In this document: positions 17,478 to 25,451 of the stretch, piece after piece | Position numbering within the stretch: position 1 is the first letter of the stretch | How the letters are laid out: each line of letters starts with the position of its first letter | Source: Bacteroidales bacterium | Lineage (GTDB): Bacteria > Bacteroidota > Bacteroidia > Bacteroidales > Muribaculaceae | NCBI GenBank assembly: GCA_014800245.1 | Contig: JAAVGM010000011.1 | Location: 1 to 64,000, forward strand | Length of the DNA: 64,000 nucleotides | Reading direction: 5' to 3' | Translations under genes and position numbers: made by a program | Notes under the pieces: model-generated | What the model was told of the DNA's origin: nothing | The model's database searches: none | The model's input: only the letters and a program-made list of their open reading frames with translations

Positions 17478-18362
17478 ATGGCTCTTATTGAGATTGATGA
17501 CAACTCCGGATTCTGTTTCGGGGTTGTCACTGCCATTGATAAAGCGGAGGCGGAGCTTGCTCGCTCCGGCTCTCTTTATTGTCTTGGCGATATAGTGCAT
17601 AATGCTTCGGAAGTGGAGCGACTGCGCCTGCGAGGGTTGGATACTATCACTCATAGTGACCTCGACCGTCTGCATGATGCCACCGTGCTTTTGCGTGCGC
17701 ATGGTGAGCCCCCCTCGACATATGCTGTGGCAGCTCGTAATAACATTACGGTGATTGATGCCACATGTCCGGTGGTGCTTCAATTGCAGCGCCGCATTAA
17801 GAATGCCTACGATGAGAATAAACGCAAGCTCGACTCCGGAGAAATCTCTGCTATGCCCCTTATCCTTATCTATGGTAAGGAGGGACACGCGGAGGTGAAC
17901 GGTCTCGTGGGGCAGACCGATGGGGAAGCAAAGGTGATTCAGAAAGTGGAAGACCTAAATTCATTGGATCTTTCGCGCGACATATATCTCTATTCGCAGA
18001 CCACTAAATCCTTGGAGGGTTTCCGCGAGATTGTGGCTGAGATAAAGAGAAGGAAACAGACAGGTGAATTCCAATATTTCGACACTATCTGCCGCCAGGT
18101 AGCGAATCGTCTTGATGGTCTTCGCGAATTTGCCGCTTCTCATGATGCAGTGGTCTTTGTGTGCGGCGCAAAGAGCTCGAATGGCAAAGTTTTGTTTGAG
18201 GAATGCCGTAAGGTGAACCCCCGTACATATCTGGTGAGCGATGAATCGCATCTCGATACCTCTCTTCTCGCAGGAGCCGAACGGATCGGTATTTGCGGAG
18301 CCACCTCCACTCCGCGATGGCTTATGCAGCGCATAGCGGAGATAATAGAAGAAAAATTATAA
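17478..18362 (+). CDS. ispH: 4-hydroxy-3-methylbut-2-enyl diphosphate reductase
   Basis: This 294-residue iron-sulfur enzyme carries out the last step of the MEP isoprenoid pathway, yielding IPP and DMAPP. The three [4Fe-4S] cysteines are visible in SGFCFGV (C13), DATCPVV (~C96) and FDTICRQ. The substrate-binding His residues lie in LRAHGEPPS and KEGHAEVNG. The C-terminal GICGATSTPRWL is also typical. It lies 15 bp after cmk and 6 bp before tadA, consistent with one operon. The isoprenoid product feeds menaquinone synthesis, and menA is found further downstream. Confidence 0.96.
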   Translation: MALIEIDDNSGFCFGVVTAIDKAEAELARSGSLYCLGDIVHNASEVERLRLRGLDTITHSDLDRLHDATVLLRAHGEPPSTYAVAARNNITVIDATCPVVLQLQRRIKNAYDENKRKLDSGEISAMPLILIYGKEGHAEVNGLVGQTDGEAKVIQKVEDLNSLDLSRDIYLYSQTTKSLEGFREIVAEIKRRKQTGEFQYFDTICRQVANRLDGLREFAASHDAVVFVCGAKSSNGKVLFEECRKVNPRTYLVSDESHLDTSLLAGAERIGICGATSTPRWLMQRIAEIIEEKL

Positions 18363-18368
18363 TCAGAT

Positions 18369-18827
18369 ATGGAATCTCAGGATAAAAAGGATGAACGCTT
18401 CATGCGAATGGCTTTGGCAGAGGCTATGGAAGCTTTTGATCAAGGGGAGATACCGGTGGGGGCTGTGATCACGGTCAACGACCGAGTGATTGCACGCGGT
18501 CATAATCTTACCGAAACCTTGAATGATGTGACGGCTCATGCTGAAATGATGGCAATAACAGCAGCTGAAGAGAATTTGGGTGGCAAATATCTCCCCGACT
18601 GCACCCTTTATGTCACTGTGGAGCCTTGCCCTATGTGTGCCGGGGCTTTAGGATGGAGCCAGATAGGAAGGATTGTGTATGGGGCGTCTGATTCCAAACG
18701 TGGTTTCTTCTCCTATTATTCTCCTCAGCGCTCCCCTATCCACCCCAAAACGCGAATTGTATCGGGAGTGCTTGAAGAAGAATGCCGACAGCTGATGCAG
18801 GATTTCTTCAAAAGGCTCAGAAGATAA
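18369..18827 (+). CDS. tadA: tRNA-specific adenosine deaminase
   Basis: This 152-residue zinc deaminase converts adenosine-34 in tRNA-Arg(ACG) to inosine. The zinc site is clear: HAEMMAI (His ligand and catalytic Glu) and PCPMCAGAL (two Cys ligands). GEIPVGAV is the usual N-terminal block. The length is standard. It is the last gene of the glgB operon. Guanine deaminases share the fold, but the N-terminal block and C-terminus fit TadA better. Confidence 0.93.
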   Translation: MESQDKKDERFMRMALAEAMEAFDQGEIPVGAVITVNDRVIARGHNLTETLNDVTAHAEMMAITAAEENLGGKYLPDCTLYVTVEPCPMCAGALGWSQIGRIVYGASDSKRGFFSYYSPQRSPIHPKTRIVSGVLEEECRQLMQDFFKRLRR

Positions 18828-18890
18828 TTTCCCATAAATGCAGAAATTTCCGACAATGTAGAAAAGTAGATAAATTGTAGATAAATCCAT

Positions 18891-18921
18891 TTTGAAAAGA
18901 ATGGATTTTTTTATACTTTTG
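18891..18921 (+). promoter_or_regulatory. Complete Bacteroidota promoter for the ADP-ribosylglycohydrolase/menA pair
   Basis: TTTG (18891-18894), a 19-bp spacer and TACTTTTG (18914-18921) match the primary sigma consensus exactly. The start of transcription would be near 18928, about 118 nt before the ATG at 19046. Confidence 0.75.
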
Positions 18922-18940
18922 CGGTGAAATAAAGTTAAGG

Positions 18941-18980
18941 CTTATAATCTTATAATCTTATCACCTTATAACCTTATAAC
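18941..18980. repeat. Degenerate CTTATAATCT tandem repeat
   Basis: About four imperfect copies of a 10-bp unit (CTTATAATCT / CTTATAACC) lie in the leader between the promoter at 18921 and the gene at 19046. They are not coding. Confidence 0.65.
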
Positions 18981-19045
18981 TTTACACAAATTACATCTTT
19001 CTTTTCAACATAAGCCGGGAGAGCCGGCACTTATACTCTCTACCA

Positions 19046-20002
19046 ATGAATATTGACGATAAAATCAAAGGAGCCCTCTATGGCATGGCCTTGGGCGACG
19101 CCCTCGGACTTGGAACTGAATTTATGACACGCCAGGAGGTGATGTCTTATTATCCTGATGGCCTGACCGACTTCTCCCAATTCATCCACGATATGCACCG
19201 ATCGCTATATAAGCCCGGAGAATGGACCAATGATACGGAGGTGATTCTGCGTATGCTCGATCCTATCGTTGAGGATGAGAACATCAACCTGGTAAAAATA
19301 GCCGAACGACTTCACGATTGGTATCTTGAGGATAATATGGATATGAATGAACCATATCGCGTGGTGATTCCGACTGAAGGATGGGTGAAGAATCCTATCG
19401 TGGTTTGCCACCGCGCATGGAAAAATGCCAAGACGCTCGGCGCTTCAAATGAAGCTCTCAACCGCGCTCTGATTATCGGTATTTTTGCTAATGAGGATGT
19501 TACAATCGAGGAGCTTTCGCGACGTCTTGTCAATATGACCCATGATGACGAACGCTGTGTTGCCACAACTGCTATGGCCGCGCATTTAGTGAGCACTTAT
19601 CTTTACGAAAACAGGGCTCCAAGTTATGAAGAGCTTTATGAGCTTTGTCGCAATATCGATGAAAGAGCGTTGGCTTTCCTTAAAATGTCGTATGAAGGGA
19701 AACTTGAAGATTTCCATATTGATGATGAAGACACTTGCTGGTACACCCGCAAGTCGCTCGGAGTGGCAATGTGGGCTTTATGGCATTGCAAAACTCCCGA
19801 GGAGATGCTATATAAGATGGTCAATGCCGGAGGGGATGCCGATACTAATGCTTCATTGGCTCTGATGCTTGCCGGATTCAAATATGGCTATTCGGCTCTT
19901 CCTGCTCTCAAGGAGAAGGTAATCGGGAAAGAACGTCTCGATGAAATGGCGGATCGTCTTTCAGCTTTGGTGAAGAAAAAATTGAAAATAAAAATTAATT
20001 AA
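19046..20002 (+). CDS. ADP-ribosylglycohydrolase family protein
   Basis: This 318-residue protein of the DraG/ARH family is expected to remove ADP-ribose from proteins or small molecules using two Mg ions. The N-terminal block IKGALYGMALGDALGLGTEF, the metal-site motif WTNDTEVI (~residues 64-71) and the C-terminal GGDADTNAS are characteristic. There is no ADP-ribosyltransferase partner in the window and no nitrogenase context, so the substrate is unknown. It has its own promoter (18891-18921), and menA follows 47 bp later, possibly as the second gene. Confidence 0.88.
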   Translation: MNIDDKIKGALYGMALGDALGLGTEFMTRQEVMSYYPDGLTDFSQFIHDMHRSLYKPGEWTNDTEVILRMLDPIVEDENINLVKIAERLHDWYLEDNMDMNEPYRVVIPTEGWVKNPIVVCHRAWKNAKTLGASNEALNRALIIGIFANEDVTIEELSRRLVNMTHDDERCVATTAMAAHLVSTYLYENRAPSYEELYELCRNIDERALAFLKMSYEGKLEDFHIDDEDTCWYTRKSLGVAMWALWHCKTPEEMLYKMVNAGGDADTNASLALMLAGFKYGYSALPALKEKVIGKERLDEMADRLSALVKKKLKIKIN

Positions 20003-20049
20003 GGTTTGGACTTGGGGAAAGTCAATCTTAGCAGTAGCTACTTAATAAA

Positions 20050-20931
20050 ATGATTAAAGTTTGGATCGAGGCCATGCGCCTGCGCACGCTGCCGGTGTCG
20101 GTGGCAGGGGTTTTGGCTGGAACAGCTTGTGCAATATATTGTGGAGGGTTTAACACCCTCCCTTTTATCATATCCCTATTCTTTGCAATATTGGCGCAGA
20201 TTGCCTCTAATTTTGCCAATGAATATTTCGATTTCAAGAAAGGACTCGACAAGAAGGGGCGTGCGGGATTTCGGCGTGGTGTGACTGAAGGAGATATTCC
20301 TCCCAAGGCTATGCTTGGAGCCACGTTAGGAGTCTTGGCATTCGATTGTCTGTTGGGTCTATCGCTCATCTATTGGGGAGGATGGTGGCTGATTCCGGTA
20401 GGGATTGCCATAGCCTTGTTTGCCTTGGGATATTCGGCAGGGCCCTACCCTCTCTCTCATCACGGATTGGGAGAGATTGCTGTGATCATCTTTTTCGGGA
20501 TAGTGCCCGTATGTTTCACCTGCTTCGTACAGACCGGCGACTGGGAGAATATTTGGTCGCTCACCTTCCCTGTGGGAATGGCAATCGGATTGATGGGTGC
20601 AAACGTACTTATCGTAAATAATTACCGGGATGTCGAAGATGACAGGGCAGCCGGTAAGCATACCACAGTGGTTATCTTTGGCAGAAAGACCATGTCGAAT
20701 GTTTATTTCTTCAATGGAGTTATTGCTTGCATCTTGCTCGTATGGGTCACAATCGCTAGATTCCCTATTCTATGGCAGGCGGGCACTCTTCTTTATCTGA
20801 ATTTCCATTATCTTTTATGGACTCGCATGCGCCATTCGGAGGGATCGGAGCTGAATCCTCTTCTCGGGAAGACAGCCATCCTTATGTTTGCCCTCTCCCT
20901 CTGGCTGATAGCAATGACAGCCCTTCATTAA
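20050..20931 (+). CDS. menA: 1,4-dihydroxy-2-naphthoate polyprenyltransferase
   Basis: This 293-residue integral membrane UbiA-family enzyme attaches the polyprenyl chain to DHNA in menaquinone synthesis. The two Asp-rich motifs are visible as NFANEYFDFKKGLD (~residues 55-68) and NNYRDVEDDRAAGKHTT (~195-211). About eight or nine hydrophobic helices are present. The N-terminal WIEAMRLRTLPVSVAGV is the classic MenA beginning. The polyprenyl donor comes from the MEP pathway enzyme IspH encoded 2 kb upstream. Other men genes are not nearby. Confidence 0.94.
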   Translation: MIKVWIEAMRLRTLPVSVAGVLAGTACAIYCGGFNTLPFIISLFFAILAQIASNFANEYFDFKKGLDKKGRAGFRRGVTEGDIPPKAMLGATLGVLAFDCLLGLSLIYWGGWWLIPVGIAIALFALGYSAGPYPLSHHGLGEIAVIIFFGIVPVCFTCFVQTGDWENIWSLTFPVGMAIGLMGANVLIVNNYRDVEDDRAAGKHTTVVIFGRKTMSNVYFFNGVIACILLVWVTIARFPILWQAGTLLYLNFHYLLWTRMRHSEGSELNPLLGKTAILMFALSLWLIAMTALH

Positions 20932-21013
20932 GAAGAAATTCGAGGATGAATTGACCTAAATAATGAAGAATGGATATCATATAGGGGCACAGATGACACA
21001 TTAAAGTAATTTG

Positions 21014-21042
21014 CTCTCACAGAGAGTCACTGAGGCACAGAG
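21014..21042 (-). repeat. Inverted partial copy of the GxxExxY-flanking repeat
   Basis: The reverse complement of this 29-bp stretch matches 26 of 29 bases at 21212-21240 (CTCTGTGCCTC...TGTGAGAG). It is the outer, oppositely oriented relative of the direct repeats that bracket the GxxExxY gene. The rest of 20932-21148 shows no gene. Confidence 0.75.
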
Positions 21043-21148
21043 GTTTTTGCGACTTCGAGTTCATTACCACAGAGGTTTACATGCCATGGCATGGAGATCT
21101 CGGAGCTGAGACAGGTGTCGTAATAAGCACCCTTTAATGTGCATCACG

Positions 21149-21241
21149 GCTCTGTGAGCTTAATGCGGAGCATTCTTCCCTCTGTGGAAATACACAAGAT
21201 TATTAATTTTTCTCTGTGCCTCTGTGCTTCTCTGTGAGAGA
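21149..21241 (+). repeat. 93-bp direct repeat, left copy
   Basis: It is identical at 89 of 93 positions to 21707-21799. Both contain the CTCTGTGCCTCTGTGCTTCT core. The pair flanks the GxxExxY gene, with the right copy starting immediately after its stop codon. Confidence 0.92.
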
Positions 21242-21310
21242 CCCTTACAAGTCATTGAGGATATTGGGGATTTGAGAGGATTATCAAATAAAATAATACT
21301 CATTTTAAAT

Positions 21311-21706
21311 ATGAAACTATCAGAAATCAATAACTTAACAAAAGAAATTATTGGAGCTGCCATAGAAGTTCACCGTACCTTGGGACCTGGTCTTCTTGAG
21401 GAAGCTTATGAAGCAGCTTTAGCTTATGAACTGAATCAGAGAGGATTTAAAACCAATACACAAGTTCATATCCCCATAATTTACAAAAATATTGAATTAG
21501 ATAAAGGATACAGAGCCGATATCATTGTGAACGATGAAGTAATTCTTGAACTTAAGGCCACAGAAAAAGAAAAAGATATATTTTACAAACAACTTCTTAC
21601 TTATCTAAGACTATCAAATAAGAGAATTGGACTATTGATTAATTTTAATAAGGAAAAATTAACAGATGGTGTTAGAAGAGTTATAAATGGAGAAATACCA
21701 ATCTAA
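21311..21706 (+). CDS. GxxExxY family protein
   Basis: This 131-residue protein starts at the ATG at 21311 (MKLSEINNLTKEIIGAAIEV). An upstream ATG at 21224 lies inside the left repeat and is unlikely. The family name motif is present as GPGLLEEAYEAAL. The core YRADIIVNDEVILELKA followed by QLLTYLRLSNKRIGLLINF resembles the PD-(D/E)xK nuclease fold (D...ExK-like: DIIV...LELK), which the family is thought to share. Its function is not established. The AT-rich coding sequence differs from the more GC-rich neighbours menA and dnaB, and with the flanking 93-bp repeats this suggests acquisition as a cassette. Confidence 0.85.
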   Translation: MKLSEINNLTKEIIGAAIEVHRTLGPGLLEEAYEAALAYELNQRGFKTNTQVHIPIIYKNIELDKGYRADIIVNDEVILELKATEKEKDIFYKQLLTYLRLSNKRIGLLINFNKEKLTDGVRRVINGEIPI

Positions 21707-21799
21707 GCTCTGTGGGCTTAATGCGGAGCATTCCTCTCTCTGTGGGAATACACAAGATTATTAATTTTTCTCTGTGCCTCTGTGCTTCTCTGTGAGAGA
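21707..21799 (+). repeat. 93-bp direct repeat, right copy
   Basis: It begins directly after the GxxExxY stop codon and matches the left copy at 89 of 93 positions. The four differences all lie in the first ~42 bp; the last ~50 bp are identical. Confidence 0.92.
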
Positions 21800-21837
21800 T
21801 TTACATAATATAGAAGAAGATTTTCTCAAATTTTAAC

Positions 21838-21867
21838 TTTCCAAGAAATTTAAAATAGATAAATTTG
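21838..21867 (+). promoter_or_regulatory. Probable promoter for dnaB
   Basis: TAAATTTG (21860-21867) fits the -7 box. A TTTC (21838-21841) lies 18 bp upstream as a weak -33. The ATG of dnaB follows 26 bp after the -7 box. Confidence 0.55.
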
Positions 21868-21892
21868 CAATCGCAATATTATAAAATGAACT

Positions 21893-23458
21893 ATGCCTGA
21901 ACAGAAATATACACGTAAGCCGAAGCCACAGCCTGTGATACAAGATCCCACAGGGAAGGTTCCTCCTCACGACACGGAGCTTGAGGAGGTGGTGCTCGGT
22001 GCGCTCATGCTCGAGAAGGATGCTTACATGAATGTGAGCGATATCCTTACTCCGGACGCTTTCTACGAACCAAAGAACCAGAAAATATACGAAGCTATCG
22101 CCACTCTCGGTTTCAACCAGCGTCCTATCGATATGATGACTGTCACCGAGCAGCTCCGTCAGAATGGTACGCTCCAGGAGGTCGGAGGTGCCCTTCATAT
22201 CACCGAACTTACAGGCCGAGTCTATTCGGCCGCCAATGTGGAGTTTCACGCCAAAATTATCGCCCAGAAATATCTCGCACGCCGTCTCATCACTTTCGCT
22301 ACAAAAATCGAAACTGATGCCTTTGATGAAAGCAATGATGTTGACGATCTCCTCCAGGCAGCCGAGGGTCAGATATTCGAAATCTCACAGATGCATCTCA
22401 AGCGCGAGGTGACTCAGATCGACCCCGTGCTTAACCTTGCTCTGGAACAGATTCAGACAGCAGCCAATACAGAAACAGGTCTCTCAGGTCTTCAGACCGG
22501 TTATACCGAACTCGACCGTATGACTTCCGGATGGCAAAATTCCGACCTCATCATCATCGCTGCACGTCCGGCGATGGGTAAGACTGCTTTCGTGCTCTCT
22601 ATGGCAAAGAATATGGCGATAGATTATAACACCCCTATCGCTATCTTCACCCTTGAGATGGCGAATGTGCAGCTCGTGAAACGTCTTATCTCGAATGTAG
22701 CCGACCTGAATGGTGAACAGATTAAGAGCGGCAAACTCACTCCGGAGGAATGGGATCGACTTAACAGCCGCCTGAGAAATGTCTATAGCGCCCCTCTTTA
22801 CCTTGATGAGACTCCCGGATTATCTATCACCGAACTTCGTACAAAGGCCCGACGTTTGGTAAGGGAGCGTGGCGTTAGAATGATTATGATCGACTACCTA
22901 CAGCTGATGACAGCCTCCGGCATGAAGCTCGGTTCGCGAGAGCAGGAGGTCTCTACAATCTCTCGTTCGCTAAAAGGATTGGCTAAGGAATTGAACATCC
23001 CTATCATAGCCCTTTCGCAGCTTAACCGTTCTACTGAGACTCGCGAGGATAAACGTCCGGTGCTTTCCGACCTTCGTGAGTCGGGAGCGATAGAACAGGA
23101 TGCAGATATCGTTTGCTTCATTCATCGTCCGGAATATTACACTAAAAGCACTGATGACGGCAATGGGCATGATATTCGTGGTCTCGCCGAACTTATCGTT
23201 GCAAAACATCGTTCGGGTGCGGTGGGCGACGTAAAATTAAGGTTCGTATCCAAATTTGCCCGTTTTGAAAATTGGGATGAGGGTTATAATCTTATGCAGG
23301 AAGCATTGGAAGGGATGGAAACCAAGCGCGTCACTTCATCCTCAAATTCAAACTCCGGAGGGGGATCTTCCGATGGCTTTACATTCTCATCTACGAATAT
23401 ATCTGCGGATGGTCCGGATCTGACTCCATCGCCGGGAGAGATGAATGTTCCTTTCTAA
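21893..23458 (+). CDS. dnaB: Replicative DNA helicase
   Basis: This 521-residue hexameric helicase unwinds DNA ahead of the replisome. The N-terminal primase-interacting domain begins at about residue 20 (PPHDTELEEVVLGALML). The RecA-like domain has Walker A ARPAMGKTA, Walker B MIMIDYLQLM and the Q/R-finger region RESGAIEQDADIVCFIHR. A Ser/Gly-rich C-terminal tail of ~40 residues (SSSNSNSGGGSS...) is typical of Bacteroidota. It is a single gene with its own promoter and terminator (23473-23518). Confidence 0.97.
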   Translation: MPEQKYTRKPKPQPVIQDPTGKVPPHDTELEEVVLGALMLEKDAYMNVSDILTPDAFYEPKNQKIYEAIATLGFNQRPIDMMTVTEQLRQNGTLQEVGGALHITELTGRVYSAANVEFHAKIIAQKYLARRLITFATKIETDAFDESNDVDDLLQAAEGQIFEISQMHLKREVTQIDPVLNLALEQIQTAANTETGLSGLQTGYTELDRMTSGWQNSDLIIIAARPAMGKTAFVLSMAKNMAIDYNTPIAIFTLEMANVQLVKRLISNVADLNGEQIKSGKLTPEEWDRLNSRLRNVYSAPLYLDETPGLSITELRTKARRLVRERGVRMIMIDYLQLMTASGMKLGSREQEVSTISRSLKGLAKELNIPIIALSQLNRSTETREDKRPVLSDLRESGAIEQDADIVCFIHRPEYYTKSTDDGNGHDIRGLAELIVAKHRSGAVGDVKLRFVSKFARFENWDEGYNLMQEALEGMETKRVTSSSNSNSGGGSSDGFTFSSTNISADGPDLTPSPGEMNVPF

Positions 23459-23472
23459 TTTCTAAGATCTAA

Positions 23473-23518
23473 TGAAAAAAAGAAGAAGCACTATTTGAAA
23501 TGGTGCTTCTTCTTTTTT
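23473..23518 (+). terminator. Terminator after dnaB
   Basis: The A-rich arm GAAGAAGCAC and its complement GTGCTTCTTC, followed by TTTTTT, form a ~16-bp stem starting 15 bp after the dnaB stop. It also serves the converging C10 peptidase gene. Confidence 0.8.
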
Positions 23519-23534
23519 CATTAGAAAGCTTTAA

Positions 23535-25298
23535 TTAGAAAGCCCTCTTATAGCTTTTCTTCCCTTCTTTCACAATTACAATCTCCCCTTTCGCCGGATT
23601 CTGTATCGGCATTCCTTGAAGATTGAAATAGAGTTTGGGTTGAGCCTCTCCTGCCATCTCGATCTCTTCTACGTCGGTCGGACGCCAATCGGAAGCATTA
23701 AATCGGATAACACCATCCTTTACAATAGCTGCATAGGTGCTGTTGGTGTCCTCCCGGAATAAAACATCCATCCAGTTGCCCCAATTCAATGAAGGAGACT
23801 GATAAGCTAAGGTCACATTATAGTTACCATTGGGAATCTCTTCGGGCAAAGGAAGCTCGAACTCGCCGAATCCATAGAGAACTCCGACTTCCTGCTCAAG
23901 GTTAATTCCCCAGACATATTCCTTTCCGGCTTTATTAATCTTCTTCTCCTCTACCCCATCCTCGTTTGCTTCTCTGAATAGGATTCCCAAGCTTGCATCT
24001 GCCGGCAGAGCCATCGGGCCGAAGTTATATATACCGTCTTCACACAACGGGCCTACACCGTCGCCCGGAGCATATTCCAAGGATGTGTCAAGACCAAATT
24101 CACCATAGCCATAAAGCTGCGTGTACCACGCATCATCCGGGTTTGACTCTTTAGCAGGGGTGATCCCAATAATGGCATCCTGCATAAAGTTGAAGCCGGA
24201 ATTATCGCCCGATCCGCCGATACCCTGGTTGTATGGATCCAGCACACTGAGAAGATAATAGCCATCGCTTACACCGCCCCATCCCCAGTTGATATGGAAA
24301 TAGCCATCCTTGTCATAGCCGTCGCATACGAAGCTATGCCCTCCCTGATTGCTCTGACCGTCGAGAATCACCGGCCCATAATTCTTAAGCGAATTATAGA
24401 TCATCTCTTCCCATTCAGCAAGGGAATAGTAATCGCGCATCACATATCGTATCGTCCCCTTGTCATATTTGAAATATTTACCCAAGGCTCCGGCAATGTA
24501 TTGCGACATAGCCCCGCTGGCCGTATCTGAATAGCTCATTTCGACTGATATTCCAACATTCCTCATCAACGAAGCTACAGCCACAGCCTCCTCCTCAGTA
24601 TATTCAACTTTTGAATCATACGAGTCAAGCATATGATCCCAGTCAAAGATTTGTTTAGAGAAATCCGCTTTCAAAGAGAGGTTGCCAATCTCCCATTTAT
24701 AGGAGATCGATCCTTCCCCAACCTCAGGCCAGTTATGATATTTCATCACTTGCGCCATTGCAGTGGCCACACAGCCGGTATAACACCTATTGGCTGCTCC
24801 AGAGAGTTTTGGACACAACAAATTATAAGGATTGTCCTGATTCCACTTAGTCTGGCATAATGGCGCTATCGATTCGAAGTCTTCTTTATCAGAGTCTGTT
24901 TCATCTTCGATCGCCACTACTCCCTCGCGTGCGGAAGCTATCTCCTGCGAGATTGTATTCATCCAAGCTGTAAATGCAGGTGGAAAATCCTTAGGTTCGA
25001 CATAACCATCGGCAAAGCCCAAAACGGGTGGTAAAGCATCATCCGCCGATAAGCATAGAGTCTTTTCTCCCAGATGAAATAGATATATAGTTGGTGTATT
25101 ATTTCTCTTTTCAGTAAAAATCAAGGAATTAGAAAAAGTATTACCTGTAGCCTTCAGCAACAAACGTCTTTCAGCTTGCAAACTCTTCTCCCGTGCAACT
25201 CTTTCTAACGCCTGCTCCGGAGAAATCGGAGCAGCAAAAGATGCTAACGAAATGCAGCTCAAAGCGAGTAATAAAGCTTTTTGAAATCTTATTGACAT
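23535..25298 (-). CDS. Secreted C10 family cysteine peptidase (streptopain-like)
   Basis: This 587-residue protein starts at the ATG at 25296-25298 (MSIRFQKALLL...), giving a good signal peptide to about residue 23. The longer frame to 25379 overlaps the terminator of the upstream gene. A Spi/prodomain-like region covers ~24-140. The catalytic Cys is C176 in YTGCVATAMAQ and the catalytic His is H321 in GGHSFVCDGYD, followed by HINWGWGG; both are intact. The C-terminus (residues ~550-587) carries the tag FNLQGMPIQNPAKGEIVIVK, shared with the two neighbouring secreted proteins. It likely degrades host, dietary or competitor proteins outside the cell. It is a paralogue of 27095-29596. Confidence 0.9.
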   Translation of the reverse strand: MSIRFQKALLLALSCISLASFAAPISPEQALERVAREKSLQAERRLLLKATGNTFSNSLIFTEKRNNTPTIYLFHLGEKTLCLSADDALPPVLGFADGYVEPKDFPPAFTAWMNTISQEIASAREGVVAIEDETDSDKEDFESIAPLCQTKWNQDNPYNLLCPKLSGAANRCYTGCVATAMAQVMKYHNWPEVGEGSISYKWEIGNLSLKADFSKQIFDWDHMLDSYDSKVEYTEEEAVAVASLMRNVGISVEMSYSDTASGAMSQYIAGALGKYFKYDKGTIRYVMRDYYSLAEWEEMIYNSLKNYGPVILDGQSNQGGHSFVCDGYDKDGYFHINWGWGGVSDGYYLLSVLDPYNQGIGGSGDNSGFNFMQDAIIGITPAKESNPDDAWYTQLYGYGEFGLDTSLEYAPGDGVGPLCEDGIYNFGPMALPADASLGILFREANEDGVEEKKINKAGKEYVWGINLEQEVGVLYGFGEFELPLPEEIPNGNYNVTLAYQSPSLNWGNWMDVLFREDTNSTYAAIVKDGVIRFNASDWRPTDVEEIEMAGEAQPKLYFNLQGMPIQNPAKGEIVIVKEGKKSYKRAF

Positions 25299-25369
25299 AA
25301 TCATATTGGCGTATCCCCAAGGATTTATAGTGTTTAGTCTCTTTGAAATAAAAGAAAGTAGGAAAAAGA

Positions 25370-25407
25370 AGAAAGGCAAAACCCTTTAATTAAGATTTTG
25401 CCTTTCT
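25370..25407 (-). terminator. Terminator after the 25452-26783 gene
   Basis: A 12-bp perfect stem (25370-25381 with 25396-25407) lies 45 bp downstream of the stop at 25452, separating it from the C10 peptidase gene. Confidence 0.7.
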
Positions 25408-25451
25408 CTTATTTAATAATAATTAAATTCTTATATTACCGACTTTTAAGA

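Noticed and set aside
21149..21799. Insertion sequence flanked by repeats
   Set aside because: The repeats are direct, not inverted termini, and the enclosed gene is not a transposase. It is better described as a repeat-flanked GxxExxY cassette.
25299..25379. Longer N-terminus of the smaller C10 peptidase
   Set aside because: The extension overlaps the terminator of the upstream gene and precedes a complete signal peptide.
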